A stretch of DNA of 64,000 nt from Paenibacillus sp. FSL R7-0345 (lineage in GTDB: Bacteria > Bacillota > Bacilli > Paenibacillales > Paenibacillaceae): NCBI RefSeq assembly GCF_038595055.1, contig NZ_CP152002.1, positions 4,880,501 through 4,944,500 of the forward strand, read 5' to 3'. The position numbers and the translations under genes are program-made. How positions within the stretch are numbered: the stretch's first letter is position 1; the number at the start of each line of letters is the position of its first letter. Positions 60,516 to 64,000 of this stretch are shown one piece after another. The notes beneath the pieces were generated by a model. That model had not been told where the DNA came from, did not search any database, and was given only the letters and a program-made list of their open reading frames with translations.

Positions 60516-62507
60516 TCAGACTGTCTCTTCGCGCAGATCATGCTCCATGAACAGAATGTCCCGCTTCATTTCCTTCATACCGTGGCGGGATATTCTGCCG
60601 CTCTCGAACATCGCCTGCAGGCTGTCGCGCTCCAGCTGAATGCCGATCCGCGCAAGCTCCTGTATGGATTCGTCATACTCCTCACGGCTGCCGGAATAAG
60701 CCTCACCCCGCGTCAGCCGCAGCAGCATTCGTTCATACTGCAGAATAAAGGAGCTGATCGTCTCGATATCCGGCCCGGCCTCGGCGGCCGGCCCTTTAAG
60801 CTGCTCAAGTACATAGGTAACATTCCGGATTCTCAGCCTGCTGAGCTCAGCGCGTCTTTCACGCCTGCTGAGCCGCGCCTGCTGCAGAATACCGACCATT
60901 TCATCCCAATGCCTGACCGGGAACAACTCCCTTTTATACAGGGGATCGCGCGTATGCATGAACAAAATCCGGTTGATACGGTTGAGGTATCTATAGCCCG
61001 TATAAGGGTCTACCTCCTTGCGCTCAAGCACCTGCAGCGTATTCTCCCGTTCCCAATTCAGCACCGACAGGCCCAGGGAGCGCTCCAGCTCATCTTTCCT
61101 GTCACTCTTACGGAGCATGCGGATTCTTGAGGTATACGTATTAATAATTTGGACTGAGGCCAGCCTGTTCTGCTCGGTGGACAGATCGTTTAATCCGGCG
61201 ACCACATTGCGCAAAATCTCGATTTTGGCCTGAGTCTCCTCCTCATCCTGTACCGATACTGTCTCCGCTCCGAGCAGCAGCGGCAGCAGATAATTGGAGG
61301 CCAGCAGGGTCCACAAAATGACGCCGGAGGCCAGGAAGATAATCAGATCCCGGGATGGAAAGACGGTACCGTCGTCCAGGAAAAAGGGCAGCGACAATGT
61401 ACTCGCAAGCGTAATGGTGCCGCGAACGCCGGACAGCGAAAGGATCAGCGCGGTTCTGAATCTGCTTTTGCGCGGGCCGGGGTGTGTTTCGCCTTCTCCC
61501 GGCACCTTCATCAGCAGCACCCAGATCAGCCGCAGGCCAAGGACAGCTAAGGTAAGCAGCAGCGTGTACAGGATTACCCGCATATTGCCGATCTCCGGGC
61601 TGTTCCAGATCGTCCGGATGATCTCCGGCAGCTGAGTGCCGAGCAGCAGGAACACCAGGCCGTTCAGCACAAAGATGATTACCGACCAGGTGCTTTTGGA
61701 GACGATCCGCAGCTTGGCGACTTCGGGATTCATCTTTTTATAATTGAAGGAATGGGCAATCCCGGCCGCTACTACAGCCAGAATGCCGTTGACCCCCAGC
61801 TCCTCTGCCGCCATAAAGATCAGAAAAGGAGTCAGAATCTCAATCAGCATGTGCAGGGTAACGTTCTCCATCCCCAGCCTGCGCAGCCATTTGACAACAC
61901 CGTATTTGATCAGTGTGAGCAGCAGGCCAAGCACGATTCCGCCGAGCGAAATGCCCAGAAAGCTAAGTCCGGCAGATTTGAAAGAGAATATTCCGGTAAC
62001 CATCGCGGCCGCCGCAAATTGAAAGGAAACTAAACCGGAAGCATCATTGATCAGGGATTCTCCCTCCAGAAGCTGCATCGTACGGTGGGGGATCTTCACT
62101 TTCTGCTCCAGCGCGCCTACCGCAATCGCATCAGTCGGGGCCAAGGCCGCAGCCAGGGCAAAAGATGCCGCCAAAGGAATGACCGGCAGCAGCCAGTTTA
62201 CGAAATAACCGACGATGCCAACCGTTACAAAGACAAGTCCAAGCGCCAGCAGAAGGATCGGCTTCCGCAAGCTCCAGAGCGCCTCCTTATCGGCATGCCG
62301 GCCGTCATTGAACAGCAGAGGAGCGATAAACAGCAGCAGGAACAGCTCCGGATTCAGCGTTAATTCGAAATGCAGGGGCAGCAGCGTAATCGCCACCCCC
62401 AGCGCAATCTGGATAATCGGTACGGAAACCGACGGAATAAAGCGGTTGACCAGATTAGACACGGCCAGCGCCGCCAGCATCAGCAGTATGTATTCAAACA
62501 ATTCCAA
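60516..62507 (-). CDS. CPA1 family Na+/H+ antiporter
   Basis: 663 residues. Twelve or so membrane helices (1-410) carry the CPA1 ion-binding signature in APTDAIAVGA and EGESLINDASGLVSF. A long cytoplasmic helical tail (about 420-663) is charged and probably regulatory. The protein would exchange sodium or potassium for protons for pH and salt balance. The start is TTG 62507, nine bases after GGAGGT. It is convergent with the ManC-like gene. Confidence 0.9.
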   Translation of the reverse strand: MELFEYILLMLAALAVSNLVNRFIPSVSVPIIQIALGVAITLLPLHFELTLNPELFLLLFIAPLLFNDGRHADKEALWSLRKPILLLALGLVFVTVGIVGYFVNWLLPVIPLAASFALAAALAPTDAIAVGALEQKVKIPHRTMQLLEGESLINDASGLVSFQFAAAAMVTGIFSFKSAGLSFLGISLGGIVLGLLLTLIKYGVVKWLRRLGMENVTLHMLIEILTPFLIFMAAEELGVNGILAVVAAGIAHSFNYKKMNPEVAKLRIVSKSTWSVIIFVLNGLVFLLLGTQLPEIIRTIWNSPEIGNMRVILYTLLLTLAVLGLRLIWVLLMKVPGEGETHPGPRKSRFRTALILSLSGVRGTITLASTLSLPFFLDDGTVFPSRDLIIFLASGVILWTLLASNYLLPLLLGAETVSVQDEEETQAKIEILRNVVAGLNDLSTEQNRLASVQIINTYTSRIRMLRKSDRKDELERSLGLSVLNWERENTLQVLERKEVDPYTGYRYLNRINRILFMHTRDPLYKRELFPVRHWDEMVGILQQARLSRRERRAELSRLRIRNVTYVLEQLKGPAAEAGPDIETISSFILQYERMLLRLTRGEAYSGSREEYDESIQELARIGIQLERDSLQAMFESGRISRHGMKEMKRDILFMEHDLREETV

Positions 62508-62732
62508 AAGCTTTCTACCTCCGTCTCTCTATTTAGGCTTAGTGTAAACAAACAATGCAAACAGAATGTAAACAGCCGTTTATTCTTTTATCGGCATTTC
62601 TTCCGTCAGACTAAGTGGATTTTCACCGATGGAGAGCTATATTAGCAGAAATAAGCTGCGTTTTTCCACCTAAAACAAATAATAACTCCTCTCCAGCATC
62701 TGTCGTCAGACAAATAATGAGGAGGAGTCAAT

Positions 62733-62990
62733 ATGCGGTACTGCAACTGGTCTTTTCTGCAAAATTGCGGTAGGCTGATGAAACCTAAGTATTGCTACAA
62801 CGGCTTCGTTGGCGGAACCTCCGGCGGGACCGGGGCCGGAATCTCCGGCTGCTCGCGGGGAACGACCTCTGGCGGAATATCAGCCGGCTTCGGCTCCGGT
62901 ATCCGCCCGGGATCGACTTCGGGAACAACCTTTGGGGGAAGCTCAGGCGGCAGATTCTTGTTCATCGCTTCACACCTCCTTCATTCCTGA
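62733..62990 (+). CDS. doubtful small Gly/Ser-rich ORF, antisense to the proline-rich gene
   Basis: 85 residues. It has a good GAGGAGGAG site five bases before the ATG and a cysteine-containing N-terminus (MRYCNWSFLQNCGRLMKPKY). From residue 22 it is the antisense reading of the proline-rich gene at 62795-62965, where Pro codons read as Gly. The ribosome site could pair with ACTCCTC about 30 bases upstream. I rank it below the opposite-strand gene, but it may be translated. Confidence 0.3.
   Translation: MRYCNWSFLQNCGRLMKPKYCYNGFVGGTSGGTGAGISGCSRGTTSGGISAGFGSGIRPGSTSGTTFGGSSGGRFLFIASHLLHS
62795..62965 (-). CDS. proline-rich 56-residue protein
   Basis: Starts MNKNLPPELPPKVVPEVDPG and ends PPEVPPTKPL, with 20 prolines in 56 residues. 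It has no membrane segment, cysteine or aromatic residue. The ribosome binding site GAAGGAGGTG is nearly perfect and seven bases from the ATG, which is the main reason to accept it. It would be an extended, acidic, PPE-repeat peptide. It is shorter than usual gene-calling limits. I do not recognise a family; many PP pairs would need elongation factor P. Confidence 0.65.
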   Translation of the reverse strand: MNKNLPPELPPKVVPEVDPGRIPEPKPADIPPEVVPREQPEIPAPVPPEVPPTKPL

Positions 62991-63116
62991 TACCCGTTAA
63001 TACCCGGCAGGGCTTTTTTCAAACGTTATCCGGCAAAAGCAGCACGGCAATTAAGCTAAAGCTGATCGTAACTAAACTGGTGTAGTTGATTTCTAAGCAA
63101 GGGAGTGCAGTTTCAA

Positions 63117-64000
63117 TTGAATAAAACAGAGCGTCTTCTGGCGATTGTGATGGAATTACAGCGAAGCAGAGTGCGGACAGCGGATGAATTATCAGAGGTT
63201 TTAGGGGTCAGTGCCAGAACGATATACCGGGATATGCAGGCCTTAAGCGAGGCAGGTGTGCCCATCATTGGTGAGACAGGAACAGGATATTCTTTAATGG
63301 AGGGTTATTTTCTGCCACCCGTCAGTTTTACAGTAGAAGAGGCAGTCTCCCTTCTTCTTGGCGCTGAATTCATTGAAAAACGTTTTGATCCTGCTTTTCG
63401 CCTAAGCGCCCGCTCTTCCCGCAGAAAAATAGAAGCCATTCTTTCAGGGCCTATCCGTGAGGAGACCAACCGGATCCAAGGGGGCATCCGTCTGCTCCAA
63501 AAAGATGAAATGGACCTCATGATCCGTGAGAAAGTAAACCTGGGGATCATTCGTGAGGCTATGCTGGATGGCAAAAAGCTTCGTTTCGCCTATCACAAGC
63601 GGATTGCTGAAGCTGATGGAAGCAGAGTAACTGAGCGAACGGTAGCGCCATACGGATTGGCACATGATGAGCAAAACGGCTGGCTGTTACTTGCTTCCTG
63701 TGACCTGCGGGAGGATATCCGCCATTTTCGGGTTTCCCGGATTAGCGGCCCTGCCGTGACTGATGAGCCCTTTCAGCTTCCCGATAACTTCAATCTTCAG
63801 TCCTATCGGCCGAAGGATACCCGCAGCATACGGGTCTGCGCCATTTTCAATCCGGAAATGGCTGATAAAGTGGATGAAGCTAACAACTATTATATGGAGA
63901 CTGCGGAAGCCAGGGAGGATGGTTACCATGTTACTTTTCGTGTCCGTCAACCGGAAGAGCTGCTGAGCTGGATTCTTGGGTGGGGGGCAGATGTGGCAGT
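63117..64000 (+). CDS. YafY-type helix-turn-helix/WYL regulator, cut by the window end
   Basis: Partial gene, 294 codons visible with no stop. An N-terminal helix-turn-helix (TADELSEVLGVSARTIYRDM) is followed by GVPIIGETGTGYSL and a WYL-type domain (about 140-215; KKLRFAYHKR, then APYGLAHDEQNGWLLLASC). The last residues GWGADVAV lead into the usual WYL C-terminal end. Such proteins sense nucleotides or metabolites. The start is TTG 63117 with GGGAG about a dozen bases upstream; GTG 63105 overlaps that site. Confidence 0.82.
   Translation, partial: MNKTERLLAIVMELQRSRVRTADELSEVLGVSARTIYRDMQALSEAGVPIIGETGTGYSLMEGYFLPPVSFTVEEAVSLLLGAEFIEKRFDPAFRLSARSSRRKIEAILSGPIREETNRIQGGIRLLQKDEMDLMIREKVNLGIIREAMLDGKKLRFAYHKRIAEADGSRVTERTVAPYGLAHDEQNGWLLLASCDLREDIRHFRVSRISGPAVTDEPFQLPDNFNLQSYRPKDTRSIRVCAIFNPEMADKVDEANNYYMETAEAREDGYHVTFRVRQPEELLSWILGWGADVA

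Overview
The window looks like chromosome of a Paenibacillus-type spore-forming Firmicute (inference). The signs are strong AGGAGG-type ribosome binding sites, many carbohydrate genes each paired with an AraC/GntR/IclR regulator, LplA-like binding proteins, a YheC/YheD spore-coat ATP-grasp protein, a Firmicute-type Fur box, and intergenic palindromic repeats. No tRNA, rRNA or CRISPR array was seen.

Layout. 1-3.2 kb: the start of a sugar ABC importer operon under an IclR regulator. 3.5-4.8 kb: a YidC-type insertase preceded by a short leader ORF that looks like a MifM-type translation-arrest sensor, with a hairpin over the yidC ribosome binding site. 4.8-6.6 kb: an ECF sigma factor operon. 6.8-9.1 kb: ahpC-ahpF under a Fur/PerR-type box. 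9.4-11.1 kb: an aldo/keto reductase divergent from a MarR regulator across three operator palindromes. 11.1-14.7 kb: an ABC-2 exporter and an SLH-like secreted protein. 14.7-15.4 kb: two decayed genes and a repeat cluster. 15.6-20 kb: a two-component system divergent from a MacB-like transporter, with matching regulator boxes on both sides. 21-22.8 kb: a GAF histidine kinase and a MazG-like protein.

22.8-42.3 kb is a glucuronoxylan and uronate region. A GH52 beta-xylosidase and a GH67 alpha-glucuronidase (with a coupled Nif3-like gene and a divergent AraC regulator) would cut aldouronates. UxaC, UxuB and UxuA would take the glucuronate to 2-keto-3-deoxygluconate under a GntR regulator. A GH2 enzyme and an orphan LplA-like binding protein lie between. 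42.3-49.6 kb is a beta-glucoside block: GH1 enzyme, large GH106-like hydrolase, AraC regulator and PTS EIIBCA.

49.7-51.9 kb is accessory DNA: a C-poor low-complexity tract, an IS3-family element between inverted copies of a 60-bp repeat, and 27 perfect copies of GGGGTTAC. 51.9-64 kb holds cell-envelope and transport genes: LCP transferase, BASS transporter, TetR/MFS efflux pair, YheC/D, a putative glycosyltransferase with ManC, and a CPA1 antiporter. It ends with a proline-rich 56-residue protein too short for usual ORF calling and a WYL regulator cut by the window edge.

The best candidates for something undescribed are the arrest-peptide leader of yidC, the nine-unit 51-bp hairpin array after the uronate regulator, and the matched four-hairpin repeat clusters at 15.2 and 38.3 kb.
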